Below, in pieces: positions 11,171 to 23,600 of a stretch of 64,000 bases of DNA. Both the position numbers and the translations under genes were made by a program. The stretch is from Lepisosteus oculatus (Eukaryota > Chordata > Actinopteri > Semionotiformes > Lepisosteidae). The first letter of the stretch is position 1. Each line of letters begins with the position of its first letter. The stretch lies in assembly GCF_040954835.1 (NCBI RefSeq), contig NC_090703.1, forward strand, positions 23,697,444-23,761,443. Reading direction: 5' to 3'. The notes under the pieces were generated by a model. The model did not search any database. It saw nothing but the letters and a program-made list of their open reading frames with translations, and was not told where the DNA came from.

Positions 11171-12355
11171 GTGAAGGTAATCTCTAAATCCTGCTCGCCG
11201 AATCTAGAACACCTGACCATAAAATGTCGACCCTTTTATTTGCCGAGGGAGTTTTCCGCCACTATTATCACAACCGTTTACATTCAACCTCAAGCCTGTG
11301 TGGAAGCAGCACATAGCGAACTCCACGACATTATCAACAAGCACCAAAACTCCCACCCAGAAGCCGTCTCAATTGTAGTTGGGGACTTCAACCACTGCAA
11401 TCTGAACTGCAAAGTTCTGCAAAAATACATTCAGCATGTCACTGTACCGACAAGAGGAGGCAATATCTTAGACCACTGCTACACAACAATAAAAGGAGCA
11501 TACAAAGCGCTTCCCAAACCGAGTTTCGGTAAGTCGGACCACATCGCTCTTCTGTTGCTTCCTGAGTACAAACAGAAGCTGAAGACCTCCCCCATTGCGA
11601 ACAGGTCAGTGCGTTGTTGGTCTGAGGAGGCGGAAAGCAAGTTAATAGACTGCTTTGATAGTACAGACTGGGACGCATTCAGAGCTCCCGACACAGATTT
11701 AAATGAGTATACGGACGCGGTCACCAGCTATATTAAATACTGCACCGACGTTTGTGTACCAGAAATGAGAATTAGGTCATTTCCCAATCAGAAACCGTGG
11801 TTCAACCACGACATTCGCAATAAAATAAAAGATAGATCCAACGCGTTCAAATCGGGGGACAAAGAGCTGTACAAGAAATCACGGTATGCATTAGAAGAAG
11901 CCATAATACGCGCCAAACGGAGCTACAGAGTGCGGCTTGAAATGCAGTGCGCTGACACCCGGAGGCTGTGGCAGGGATTACAGTCAATCACAGGCTACAA
12001 GGGCTGCAGCCAGGAGATTGACACGAACAACGCATCCCTGCCTGACGAGCTGAACCACTTCTATGCCCGCTTTGATGCTCTGAACACGGGCAATGCTGAG
12101 AAGACCCCAAGTGTGCAGGGCGAGTTTGTTCTGAAACTCTCAGAGCAGGACGTGCAGAAGACTCTGAGCAGGGTGAAAATCCGTAAGGCTGCAGGGCCTG
12201 ATGGGATACCACCTCGCGTCCTGAGGACATGTGCAGCCCAGCTGACCACAGTGTTTACAGACATATTTAACTCCTCCCTGTCACAGTCCATGGTCCCCAC
12301 CTGCTTTAAAAAAAACACTATTGTTCCAACCCCCAAAAAGACAAAAGTGACATGA
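11171..12355 (+). pseudogene. LINE ORF2, part 1: endonuclease C-terminus, linker, RT start
   Basis: Encodes the last third of an apurinic-like endonuclease (GDFNHCN, then GKSDHIALLL), a linker (KPWFNHDIR region) and the first RT block (KAAGPDGIPPRVLR). It ends at a TGA near 12353 just after a KKTKV run. Related elements continue in frame at this point, so a small deletion has shifted the frame. Upstream in the same frame is a stop at 11158, so the N-terminal endonuclease is missing. Confidence 0.8.
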
Positions 12356-12356
12356 T

Positions 12357-13230
12357 TACCGCCCAGTGGCATTAACATCTGTGGTGATGAAATGCCTGGA
12401 GAAGCTGGTGTTGTCACACATCAACTCCTCCATCACAGAGTCCCTGGACCCCCTGCAGTTCGCCTACCAGAACAACAGATCAGTGGATGATGCTGTCTCC
12501 CTGGCTCTGCATACAGCTTTGGAACACCTGGACACTAAGAACTCGTATGTGAGAATGCTGTTTGTGGACTACAGTTCAGCATTCAATTCCATCATACCCA
12601 GTCAACTGGTGACAAAGCTCAGGGGATTAGGTCTGTGCAACTCTGTCTGCAACTGGCTGCTGGACTTTCTTATCGAGAGACCACAGGTGGTGCGGATAGG
12701 CAATAAAACATCAACACCACTCACCCTGAGCACTGGAACCCCACAAGGCTGCTGTCTGAGTCCAAGGTTGTACTCCCTATTTACTCACGACTGCACAGCA
12801 AGACACAGCAACAACAGCATCATTAAGTTTGCCAATGACAACACTATAATAGGACTGATCAGTGATGATGACGAGTCCACTTACAGGGATGAAGTTGTAC
12901 AGCTGCTTAGGTGGTGTCATAGCAATAACCTGGACTTGAACATAAAGAAAACGAAAGAGCTAATAGTGGACTTTCGGAGACACAGGCCACACACTCACAG
13001 CCCACTCAGTATTGATGGAACGGAAGTGGAAACAGTCACCAGCTTTAGGTTTTTGGGAATTCACATCTCTAAAGATCTAACCTGGACTCTGAATACTGAC
13101 TCTATCATGAAGAAGGCTCAGCAGCGCCTTTATTTCTTGAGGTGCCTCAAGCGATGGGGGATGCCAATACATGTGTTGGTGAACTTCTACCGCTGCACTA
13201 TCGAGAGTGTCCTCACCAGACGGGATCACC
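12357..13230 (+). pseudogene. LINE ORF2, part 2: reverse transcriptase core
   Basis: Continues the RT in another frame: LPPSGI-like junction, [11 protein letters not shown] (motif A, aspartate kept) and [10 protein letters not shown] (motif B). Motif C reads FAND where active enzymes have FADD. The base at 12834 is A, so the first catalytic aspartate of the pair is asparagine. The element could not reverse-transcribe even without its frameshifts. Frame is lost again near 13220. Confidence 0.8.
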
Positions 13231-13560
13231 GTGTGGTATGGCAACACCTCTTCGCGAGAAAAAAAGGCACTGCAGAGAATGGTCAATATGGCCCAGAAGA
13301 TCATCGGCTGCGGTCTCACCGAGATTAAACAGCTCTATGAGGACCGCTGCCGTGGTAGAATTCTGGCCATCACAGAGGACAGTCACCACCCCGGGCATGA
13401 GCTCTTCACCCCACTGCCCTCAGGCAAGAGATATAAGAGCATACGGTCACTTACCACTAGATTCTTCAATAGCTTTTATCCACAAGCAGTGAGACTGGCG
13501 AACACATTTAGCCATCCCCCTCGGACCACACCTACACCATCACCATCTACCTCATTGTAA
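13207..13560 (+). pseudogene. LINE ORF2, part 3: C-terminal domain
   Basis: Third frame, starting around the [19 protein letters not shown] stretch and including LYEDRCRGRILAITEDSHHP and FFNSFYPQAVRLAN before the stop. This is the conserved C-terminal region of L2-like ORF2. A single extra base near 13220 accounts for the shift from part 2. Confidence 0.8.
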
Positions 13561-13801
13561 TTTATTTATTGTACGTCTCCAATCATTGTTTACACGTCTG
13601 TATTGTTTACATTCAAACTGTCTGCATGTTTAATTGCATATTGTCTATTGTTTGTTTGTACATTGTCTTGATGCACTGTTTGAACTTTGTTTTGTTTTTT
13701 TACACTTGTTTTACAAACGAGAGACTTTCTGTAAGTAAGAATTCCATTGTACCAGTACCGGTTACATATGGCAATAAAGTTCAAGTTCATGTTCAAGTTC
13801 A

Positions 13802-14856
13802 GAGCATAAAACAAGAACTCATCATAATCAATTAACAGGCTCTGGGAGGAGGAGATGACCGAACAAAGTTTTATTATTTTTCATGTTCTCCCGAAGATTG
13901 TAGAACACGGGGGACATTCAGGAATGTAATTTGCGTGATGTAAATTGAATGTAAAATGAATGCGTTTGTTCTGTCTTAAATTGTCAAATTATAAAATTAT
14001 ATCTACCCGCAATACGGAGCTGCTCAAGTATTATACTAAACGTTAACTTCATTGAACGACACAGCTTACAATGACACAGCTTCCAACAATTAGCTAACTA
14101 AAAACTACTTCCATTGGAACCATAAACCACCTCACATCCCCTGTGAAGGGGAGGAACATCTATTGTTCATTTCCACAATACATCACATTAAAAAAAATAC
14201 TGTATAATAACAGATATATGACACGAACACTGTATAATGCTGTACATTGTGTCTTCTCACCTTCTTGCCCTTGTGGATAATAAATGCACTCTTATTCCTA
14301 TACTAAAATAAATATATTAAATAATATGTGTACTATTGACCTTTTTATTAAGTGATAGTAGTCTTTCATATATTAGTAGTTTGAAAGAACTGCATTCTCT
14401 CCACAGCATAACAGTTACTGGAAGTAGAAACATTACTTTCTACAGGACATTGTGCGATTAAAGGTGGTCCATCTCCATTTTTGTTGTGAGATGGTAAGGA
14501 GTCTTTCCTTTGCGTATGTGTACAGTAGTTTGTAACATTGCTGGTCTCTGTTCTCACTTAGATTTCTCATCTAAGATTAGAAAAGTGGGAAGGCTTGAGA
14601 GAAAAAAAAATAGAAAAGTTTTACAAGGATTTTAAAAATGGAAAGAGAGCACTAGCTGGGAAGCCAATGGTGTGGTTCTAGGATGAACAATTTTGTTTTG
14701 TAAAACAGCCCTACTTTCTTTTTTAATATTAATTTAATATTTAACATATTAAAATGTACAATTTAAAATTAATAAAAGTCAAAACAGTATATACTTTTGC
14801 CACTATATTAATATAATGAGAGGTATATTAATATACGAGGAGATGTTTTTTAGTTC
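13802..14856. other. Intergenic DNA, nothing recognised
   Basis: AT-rich, no gene seen. The first 120 bp (ggctctgggaggaggagatg) are GC-richer and might be a flank of the older retroelement, but I cannot match them to the LTR. Confidence 0.4.
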
Positions 14857-15057
14857 ATGTAGGTAGCTGCATCAGCATGCGCAGGCTGCAAAGGAACAAG
14901 TAAAAGTAAAAGAAAATTCCATGCTGAAAAGAGAAGAAAAGAAAAACATCTTTTCATCTGTGGAACCTTCTTCGGGTGTGAAGAAGAGAGGCTCTACACT
15001 CCAAACCTAAAGAAGTCTCCACAGATGAAAAGTTGTATCTTCTCTTTTCGGCATGTC
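14857..15057. repeat. Fold-back element, copy 3 (both arms, right arm truncated)
   Basis: Left arm begins gtaggtagctgcatcagcat and runs through caaaggaacaagtaaaag, ccatgctgaaaagagaag. The centre has ggaaccttcttcgggtgtg. The inverse arm (aagaagtctccacagatgaaa, ttctcttttcggcatg) stops early. Confidence 0.75.
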
Positions 15058-15825
15058 TCTTAGATATTGCAAGTATTGGAAACAAAGTTCCCAACCAACT
15101 AAAATATACTCATATTAATTTTCAAGTTTTCAAAAGGCGCATTATCATTTACATTGGTGGTTATTTTATGGTAAATCACACTTAAAAGAAAAATTCTAGC
15201 GGGAAGTATATTTTTGAATGACTTGTTGTGCTATAGTCTGTGTTGTCTTTAACAGCTGATTTGAATTAGCACTCTGAATTGGATTCAATATATTGACTTT
15301 AAGATGGTTTTGCCAACAAATACCACATACTGTACTTGATAACTCCCTTTGAACATTTGTGGTGTAAATTGTCTGCTGCACAACCTGTACATATTAGATA
15401 CTTCACTCATTAAGTGAACTCATTAAGAAACTTGTTAATGGGACCAACATCAGTGCCTATGTTTATTACCCACCTCTTGGCTTGTCAGATCAGCCCTGAC
15501 CCTCAAAATTAGACCTCTTGGAGGAATCAGCAGTGTAATCATGCACTTAAGAGAATGGTAAACACTTATAGTATGATTATGTTGTGGTTGATAGCAAAAA
15601 CAAGTTAGCCCTTTATATGATTTAATTACATTATGATGGGATTGAGGATTACATCAACTTATGATATCATTGAGGCTGCCAGTAAGTAAAATAAATTGTA
15701 TGCTTATTAAAGTACTATACTTTGTATATGCATACTGTTTATTTTAATAAAATAGTGACTCAAAAATAAGGCAGAGATATGACTTAGTAAATGTGACACC
15801 TAGCATTAAGGAAAATTCTGAAACA
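15058..15825. other. Intergenic DNA, nothing recognised
   Basis: AT-rich sequence with no gene and no repeat that I can name. Confidence 0.45.
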
Positions 15826-16292
15826 CTCATAACCTGACCTTGTGAGAGCTCGCAAGCTCTGGACCTGGACAATACTGGGATGGGAGACCTTAAAATGAAT
15901 CGAGATTTTTTCTGTCAGTGGTTTTTGCGTGCCAGTAGATGTCTCTCTTCCCCCAGATCAGAATTTCTAGACCCATGCTCTCGTAAAGTGACTGGGGACA
16001 CTCTGCTTTAGGAACTTCTATCCATTGACTGTAACAATAAACCAAAGTCTTGATTAGATGGCCATTAATAATCCCATGGTAATTTTCAAAAGAGTATTGG
16101 TGTTAACTTGTTATGCTGGCAAGATTTCATTCTGGCCTTGAGCAACCTATCCTGCATAGTTCCCCTTTAACTGGCGAAGGAGTTTCTCACAGCCCCTCCT
16201 GCTCTGTTGTATAGTGTGGCTGCTTTGCTTCAGCCAGATCATATTACACTTCTTCTGACTTCTGAGATGAAAACATTATATAAAGTTAAGCA
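15826..16292 (+). repeat. 5S-rRNA-derived SINE (SINE3-like), partly degraded
   Basis: The head has the 5S internal promoter wording: gagctcgcaagctctggacc, then aatactgggatgggagacc. The body (gtcttgattagatggccatt, aataatcccatgg) matches the copies at 2508 and 52983. Pol III transcription from the 5S-like head is the family's mechanism. Confidence 0.7.
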
Positions 16293-16929
16293 CTTATTAT
16301 CATTTTTGAAAAAAAGCTACCACTAGAGGGGGTGAAAGGATCAGTGTGATTACATGTCTCTGCATCCATTGATTTTCCTTTGATCCATTGATTTTCCTAC
16401 ACAGTTTACCTGGTAACCAATTGTCTTTTTATGAATGCTATTGTTTAGCCTACCAATTTCTACAGACTTTAGAAAAGGACTAAAGAAAACTTGTTTCCTT
16501 ATGGGTCAGTATAGAAAATACATGTGTTAATATCTTTTTTAACGAAGTCCAGTTCCGGTGTACAGTATTTCTATAATGTCTGAATTGGGGTGTAGTAAAC
16601 ACCTATATGTCTCTCCTGCTAGGTTTAGGCTATACCACTCCATTCAAAAAGTATAATACAAATTACAATAGACTGCAGTTCTCTTTTGTGGTCTGAAAAC
16701 AAGGCTGAACAATATGCTGTACTGCATTCATAATATGCTGCTAGGTAACTGCATACTATACTTGGCATGCCCCAGTGAATACGTACGAGCTTTAAAAATG
16801 TCTGTTACATTAACAGTGCAGCACTTTTATCAATTTGTCATACATTGCTGAACAAAAACGATTGAATCAAAGGTGAAGACAACACCTCCCAGCTTCATTC
16901 CCCAATTACATAATATGAAGGAGCCTGTA
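16293..16929. other. Intergenic DNA with a short tandem duplication
   Basis: A 17-bp unit (atccattgattttcctt) is repeated directly near 16364-16398. Otherwise nothing recognised. Confidence 0.45.
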
Positions 16930-17265
16930 TTTGATTGTGGGTAGCATTGTGGCACTGTGGTAAATATTGCTTACTTACAGTGCTGTGACTCATGCTTCAA
17001 TTCTGGACCTGTGGTGCTATTTGTGGGGAATTTCTTTATGTGTTTCTGTGGGTTTTCTCTGGGTGCTCTGGTTTCCAAAAACATACTGGTAGGTTAATTG
17101 ACTTCTAGGAAAATTGACCCCGGTGTGTATGTCTGTCCTGCAATGGGGTGGCATCCTGTCCAGAGTGAATCCTGCCTTGTACCTGTTTCTTGCTGTGTTA
17201 GGCTCCGGGGTCCCTGTGATCCTGAGTTGGATGAAGTGGATAGGAAATGAATGGAAAGATTGATA
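16930..17265 (+). repeat. tRNA-derived SINE, near full length
   Basis: Head gggtagcattgtggcactgt, then the internal part with gtgggttttctctgggtgct and catactggtaggttaattga, and the tail ctgagttggatgaagtggat. Same family as 4505, in plus orientation. It ends about 430 bp upstream of DNAL1. Confidence 0.75.
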
Positions 17266-17664
17266 AAAGTAATTCATTTGCTTTACATTTTTTCTAATGC
17301 AATTTATGATTGTACCAATGTATACAGCTAGCCATTCTACTAAAAGCAATTTTAGTAAAGTACAGTACCTAAATGTAAAACAGCATTATCTCCTTTGGAA
17401 TTTGAATACATAATCTTCCAATTCAGAAACTCCTAACTCCTGCTCTACATTGTTCCCGTGAGTATTAAATATACCTATACAGCATAACATGTTTAATGTT
17501 TTTTAACTAAATCACTATAGAAAATGTTGGGTATTTACTACATCCATAATAGTAAATCCATTCTTCTACCACAGTAGATAAGGAATACTGCGCATACATA
17601 CGCTCTGGATACGTATGTGCGTGCGTGCTGAAGTTTAACAGTAATGAGCATGCGCTGAAGCCTA
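17266..17664 (+). promoter_or_regulatory. DNAL1 upstream region
   Basis: The 400 bp before the DNAL1 start. The last 130 bp are CpG-richer (cgcatacatacgctctgg, tgtgcgtgcgtgctg), as expected for a broadly used ciliary promoter. No TATA box is obvious near the start codon. Confidence 0.45.
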
Positions 17665-17680
17665 GTTGTGTCATAGCAAC
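17665..17680 (+). promoter_or_regulatory. RFX X-box-like site of DNAL1
   Basis: gttgtgtcatagcaac: the right half (atagcaac) fits the X-box half-site ATRRNRAC exactly, and the left half gttg gives the inverted partner with two extra bases of spacing. It ends 13 bp before the ATG. RFX factors drive ciliary genes through such sites. Binding is inferred. Confidence 0.45.
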
Positions 17681-17693
17681 CGGGGAGAACAAC

Positions 17694-20600
17694 ATGGTGA
17701 GTGAGACCAGTTAGGGGCTCCGAGCACAACAAACATTGACACTCATATCGCTGTTTGTAGAAAATGTTAAATATAATTATATATTAATTACATTGCAATA
17801 ATAACTCAGTGTAATGTTGGGATTAAGTAGATAAATAAAATAAACGCTTGTTACCTGTATTAGAATAACCCTGCCTGTCTCATAAGACATAGCTAGGAAA
17901 AGTGTACAATGCTCAGATTGTACCCGAATTTACTGAGGATACACGAAAAAATCGTTTTATTTACTTTGGTCTGTTATAGAAATGAACGAAGCAGCATATT
18001 TGTCATTACCTTGCAGTAGTATCTTTGTAAAAACAGTTGTCAAGCCAAGCGTGTACAGACGTTTACAGTTTTGGATGCTCTCAAATACCTTCGTATACTG
18101 TATGTTTCTCTCAAACGACTGCATTGCTGCATAAGAAGAAGTGATGTTTTTGTGTGTGTGTGTGTGGTGGGGGGGCATCTACGTTTTATATCCTTCTTTA
18201 AAAATGTAGCATCAGTCACTGGGCTGTTAACATTAGAGGTATCTATGGAGGTTTGAGGTTTAACTGCTTTTTATTTTTTAGTTAGCTTTTGTTGATCAAT
18301 TAATGTTCACTTAGCGACCACAAACATTTAGTATGGCTGAACGATTCTGTTTACTACACAATTTTGGAATGGGTTGATACATAAGTTCCTTGAAAACGTA
18401 TTGCATATATTTTAACTTTTGCATACAGACATAGTACTGTTACTATGAAAGAAGCACATTTTTTTAGTTTGTCTTTGTAGTTGCAGCCTTGACTTTTGAC
18501 CTTAGTAAAGTGGCAGTGAATGTCATAACTTGCTCTAGGACTAACAATTGTGGTCTCTTAAGTGGGACTCCTTGTCAAATTGTTAGTGTTGTCTGGAAAT
18601 GAAATGCCAGCATACTTTTGATATTGAACATGCTCAGATATTGCAGCACTTTACAATGAAAGGCCTCTTTGTCCACCACTAGGTGCACTGAATCACTTGC
18701 TGATGTCTCTCAGTAACCAGAACAACATGTTGTTTACTAGGTAGACAATTTGAGACACCATCTAGAGAAATCTCAGAAAGTTGACTCATGTCTTTAATGC
18801 GTAATATGTGAATTTCAGTAGACGTCCATCTTTAGTTTTAATCTTTATGTGTTCACTTTTTAATTTTAAGATTTCAGTTATTTCTAATGATATTCTGTTT
18901 TGAACCTCATTAATCACCGTGGTCTGTAATGTTGTGAATCTCTTTACCAGCTATTTTTTTCTTTGTGGCAAGCCAGACAGGAAAAGTACCATTCGCTGAA
19001 AGGGAGATACAGCCTACTGTACTTCTCCCATTGACAATCTTACAGATTCATGAGTGCTCATGAAGTCTGAGTTTTTTTTACTGATATCATAGCTAACAGC
19101 AGCCTACACAACTCTGGCAGTGCTTAGCTATTGTTTTCCATTGTAATGTGAGGACTCCTGGCCACAGCACATTAATGACAGGGCACATGACTGACCTACT
19201 GTAGTAATGTATGGTTTGCAGAGGGTTCAGCCTGCTTTACTAAGAGTTCCTGATGTTATAAACATTGTAAGTATTGAATAGCCCCCAGGAAAAAAAGTGT
19301 TTTCTTTTGATTTGGGGGCATGCTTTTCAATATACCATATACTGTAATGTATGATGCATACGGGTAAATTCTAATTTCCACACTACAGTTGAGGTTTTTT
19401 AGTGAACTTTATTACCAACATTTTTGGAAGCAGAAGCTTAGAAACATCTCAAGGAAAAAGTGATTATTCTTGTACTTATTCACCAAACAGACATTTTTTT
19501 CTCTTTTTAAGGCCAAGGCAACAACAATAAAAGAAGCACTCGTAAAGTGGGTAAGTGAAGTGGTGAAGCATATCCCTTATCAAGGACTGTACTATGTATT
19601 TTCTTTTTATTGTTAACTGTAATGGAGTGTATGTTGTATTAATAAACAGGTGATAGATGTAATACAGATTTTAACTGAGGAACTGGTGATGATTTGCTAA
19701 TTTTCACATGTGTGATTAATTATTATGCATAAATAATAATTTGCAAAATACAAAAATCTACATCTGTGGATGTAGATGAGGATTCCCGTATACCACGTGG
19801 AGAAGTTCACTGAATTAAATTTCTTCTGAAAACTATATTGTAGAACTTCCAGTACTGACACTCATTGCACCATTTTTTCTTAGCCTCCCATCTCTCACGT
19901 GAAAATTCCTCCCATTTCCTACAGTATATAGACATAGGTAGGAAAGTAGAACACATCTGAAGAGTGGATGTTTTGAGCTGCATTTGCAATTAGAGACATT
20001 TTTCATTTATTGCTACCACTGTATATTAACAATATCATTGAATGTGACAGATGCATTTGTCTTGTGTGATTTGCACTTATACAAGGTATTTAATAAAAAG
20101 AAAAAATCCAACCATAAGGTACTTTTGTTCTTACTCAGTCTTATTCTGCAAGTCCCAATTTTCTGTAAGTAGTCCCTTTTTGTTTTGTTTTTTTGCTGTT
20201 TTTTTCTTGTTCCTGCTTGTTAAAAAAGGTGTTTGAGAAGAATAAGTGCTGGAGAGTGTTGTCTTCAAGGTGCTTTTCAGCTTGATTTTGAGGCATGGTT
20301 TTGAAATAATCTGAAGTGATAATAGCAAGAAAATCTGATTCACTGTTTATAATGCCAAAAATACACCCTGGAGAGAGAAAAACTTTTTAAACATTTATTT
20401 ACTGTTTTAGAGTAAAAAGAGCTACAGTATATATTTTAAAGTATATATTTCCTATATATATAAGATTAACAGATGCTAAACCTGTGAAATTCTAAGGAAA
20501 AAGCCCAAAAGCAAATGGCTTCATTCACTGTCCTAATACTAAGTGATGACCAGCAAATTTTCTTTGTTTTCCAGCACAAAATGAAAAGGTTAAATTCCAT

Positions 20601-23600
20601 GCATACTTTACAGTGGTGTTTCATGGTGTTTCAATTATGACTTCAATTATGGCATAGTGGTCATTCCTTTGTATTGCACACGTAGTGTTCTGAGTGACAT
20701 CACTCGTTCTCGAAGTGGGCCTAAATGTGCCTTCTCCAGACTTCTCCCAGATTTTTTTTTAAATGATTGCAAATTGTATTCCTGATTAGTAAACAGATTA
20801 AGGACAGATGATTAATTTGAATAAGGATTATTCTGTTTAATTAAATGCAGATTGTATTCATTTTTTCATTTTTTCATATAGTGCTCTGCAATTGTTAAAG
20901 AACAAATCCCAAACTTGTGGCCAAACTGTAAGTTTCTTTTCTCTTAAACAGGAGGAGAAAGCAGGTGAGAAAGTAGGAGAAGCAAAGGCAGTGAAACTGT
21001 ATGGACAGATTCCTCCCATTGAAAAGATGGATGCCTCATTATCGACTTTGGTAAACTGCGAGTGAGTATATTGTATGATCGGTTTCTCAGAGCAGATCTA
21101 GTTGCCTTAGCCTAATGTTTCACGTTGCTCAAGCACTATGTGTTCACCTGGGTTTCAGTTGTTGATCACTATGGCACAACTAGTCATTTGCTGGCCAGCC
21201 AGTCACCTAGGCTAGACTATCCAGAGCAGGCAGTGACTAAATGGAATACTGTGTATTCAATTCATTTTGAGGGATTTGTAATGAAAGAGATTTGTGTGAA
21301 GCCCTGAATTCTCCATTTAGTTTGACCTTTGATTTGTGGCTGGTACACTTTTATTTCATGAATGTTCTATAACATGGTGTGCCTCTTGAAAATGAGCTAT
21401 GTAAAAGAACTACAAGCATGCACTTTATTGCTTTCTCAGTCCACCAAAATAGTATTGAATAATGATGAGTACCACTTAATTGTATTTTCTTTGTAACTCT
21501 TATTTTCTACTAATCCTCATCAAGAAATGACAAAGTTAGTTACAATCACTTTTCATTTGAGTGCACATTCAAGGTATTGCATGTTATTTTACCTTATACG
21601 TAAAAGCATACAGTGGTAGAGTGGTGACACTTAAGTAACAAAATTGTTCGTTCTGTTTAGGTACGGTTTTCTTGTATTTAAATAGCTAAAAAAATGTAAG
21701 AGACAGTGACGGTTGCAATTTCTAGAACATTTGTCCATGACATCTCCGCATAAACTTCTATGCGGAATTATTATAATTTTATTATATATAAGCAGTAATA
21801 TATATAATTCCCTTGCCAAATGTGACCTTTTAACATTTCTCTAATAAAATTCCTGTTTTATTACTCTTTCAAGGAAAAAATGTGATTGTTTATATAAAAA
21901 TGTAGAAAGGTTACCGTAGGTCAAAATATTCATATTTTCTTTGATTTTCACTTAATACAGGAAATTATCACTGTCAACAAACTGCATTGAAAAAATAGCC
22001 AATCTCAATGGACTTAGTAAGTATAAACTGTGCAAAAGTAATATTCATCTACCATACATGTCAGCATCACTGATTATGCAATGAAATAAATCTTTCCTTA
22101 CTTAAGATCAAAATAACCCATATTTAATGACATACAGTGGTTTCTGCTAAGGGAAGCTCCCATGCCATTAGCCCAAAACATAACGTCCAATTCCCACATT
22201 TAAATGAACTGTAAAGCTTTTCTGCTTTTGATGAGCTCTGTTGTACATGAAGCATCCACTGTTTTTACTTAATTATTAGCTTGAGCACATAAAATGAATG
22301 TGTACTTAAACACATAAGTATGTTGTTTTATTTCTGTTATACAGTGATAAGCACGTCATAGAGAATATAAATTTCACAACCTGTTTCAGGGTAGCTTTTG
22401 AAAATTAGTATGTTATATTGATTCCTGGTTTTAACTGATGCTGTCTTCTGAAAGAACAGTAATGGTAGTAATTAAGCAGTTAAGTGAAAAATATCAAACT
22501 GTAATGCTACATCTGTTTTGTTATTAGTTTACTTCGCTGAGCAGGTCAAGTGAGGGTAGTAGTAAATATTATGTTTTGGACTTTTGGACTTTTGAATGGA
22601 CATTCTGTATTTTATTTGACCAAAATCATTGTTCTTAAAGCAAATGTTTTAACCTTTTTTTAATGAATGTGATGATTAGGTACTTAAATAGGGTTTCTGT
22701 CATAGATAATCTATGACAGTCTTGGACATTCTTTAGTAAGTAACGTCTTGGATATGTCCTAAAATAAATGTATTTAAGCAGTTAATTTTGTAGAATTGGA
22801 TATAGATGATTTAATGCATACCTACTGGTTGCTTACACTTTGCTTTTTTCTCTCCTAGAAAATCTACGAATATTATCATTGGGGCGGAACAATATAAAGA
22901 ATTTAAATGGACTGGTAATTTCTTTTTCTGGTAATTTGATTGTATCAATTAACAGTTAACATTGAAAAAGCAAGGGCAGATAATTTAAAAAACTGTGTGT
23001 ATTGATCCTTTATATAATGTTTTCTGAGTCATGCAGTATTGGATACTTAATTGGGTGTTTTATTATGTTCTTGCTTTTTGTATGCATTAAATATCAAACA
23101 AAATATAAACCAGACATTAATGTGTGAGGCTGCATTAGATATATCCTTATGGAACAAAAGTGAAAGTAAGCAGGAGTTAACCCATCCTGATACTGGATAC
23201 TTGTATCAGAATATCGACTGGCATCATGTAGATAGTCATCAGGAATTGAATAGTCATTGTTTTCAGCAGTCACTAATCCTTCTATTTCACACTTCTTTTC
23301 TTCCCTGCAGGAAGCAGTAGGTGATACCCTGGAGGAACTCTGGATTTCCTACAATTTGATAGAGAAACTGAAAGGCATTCATGTGATGAAGAAGTTGAGG
23401 GTCCTGTACATGTCCAATAACCTTGTGAAAGAATGGGGTAAGCCAGTAAATAGTTGTCTCCATGCTCGATTAGATTTTAATTTGCAATTTAAAAGTTTAG
23501 ATTTAAATGTTTTATATTTTTCATTTTTACACCCACTGAATTTGAAATCTCCAGTTAGTTCTTTATGTCCCTGCTCACAGCAGTGGTATTTGAACAATAG

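Larger units (their letters stand above)
11163..13801 (+). mobile_element. L2/Rex-like non-LTR retrotransposon, 5' truncated, inactive
   Basis: Endonuclease plus reverse transcriptase of the jockey/L2 group. The left end begins inside the endonuclease; later motifs such as VVGDFNHCN and KSDHIALLL are present. The RT coding follows in three frames. The 3' end carries ggcaataaagttcaagttca with short GTTCAA-type repeats, typical of fish L2-like elements. It is inserted in or beside the gag-bearing block and is GC-richer than the flanks. The exact family name is not certain. Confidence 0.85.

Noticed and set aside
11988..12417. Minus-strand frames across the LINE
   Set aside because: Antisense shadows of a GC-rich LINE ORF.
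18150..18172. Short GT run in DNAL1 intron 1 as Z-DNA or regulatory signal
   Set aside because: About eight GT units is ordinary microsatellite; nothing supports a role.
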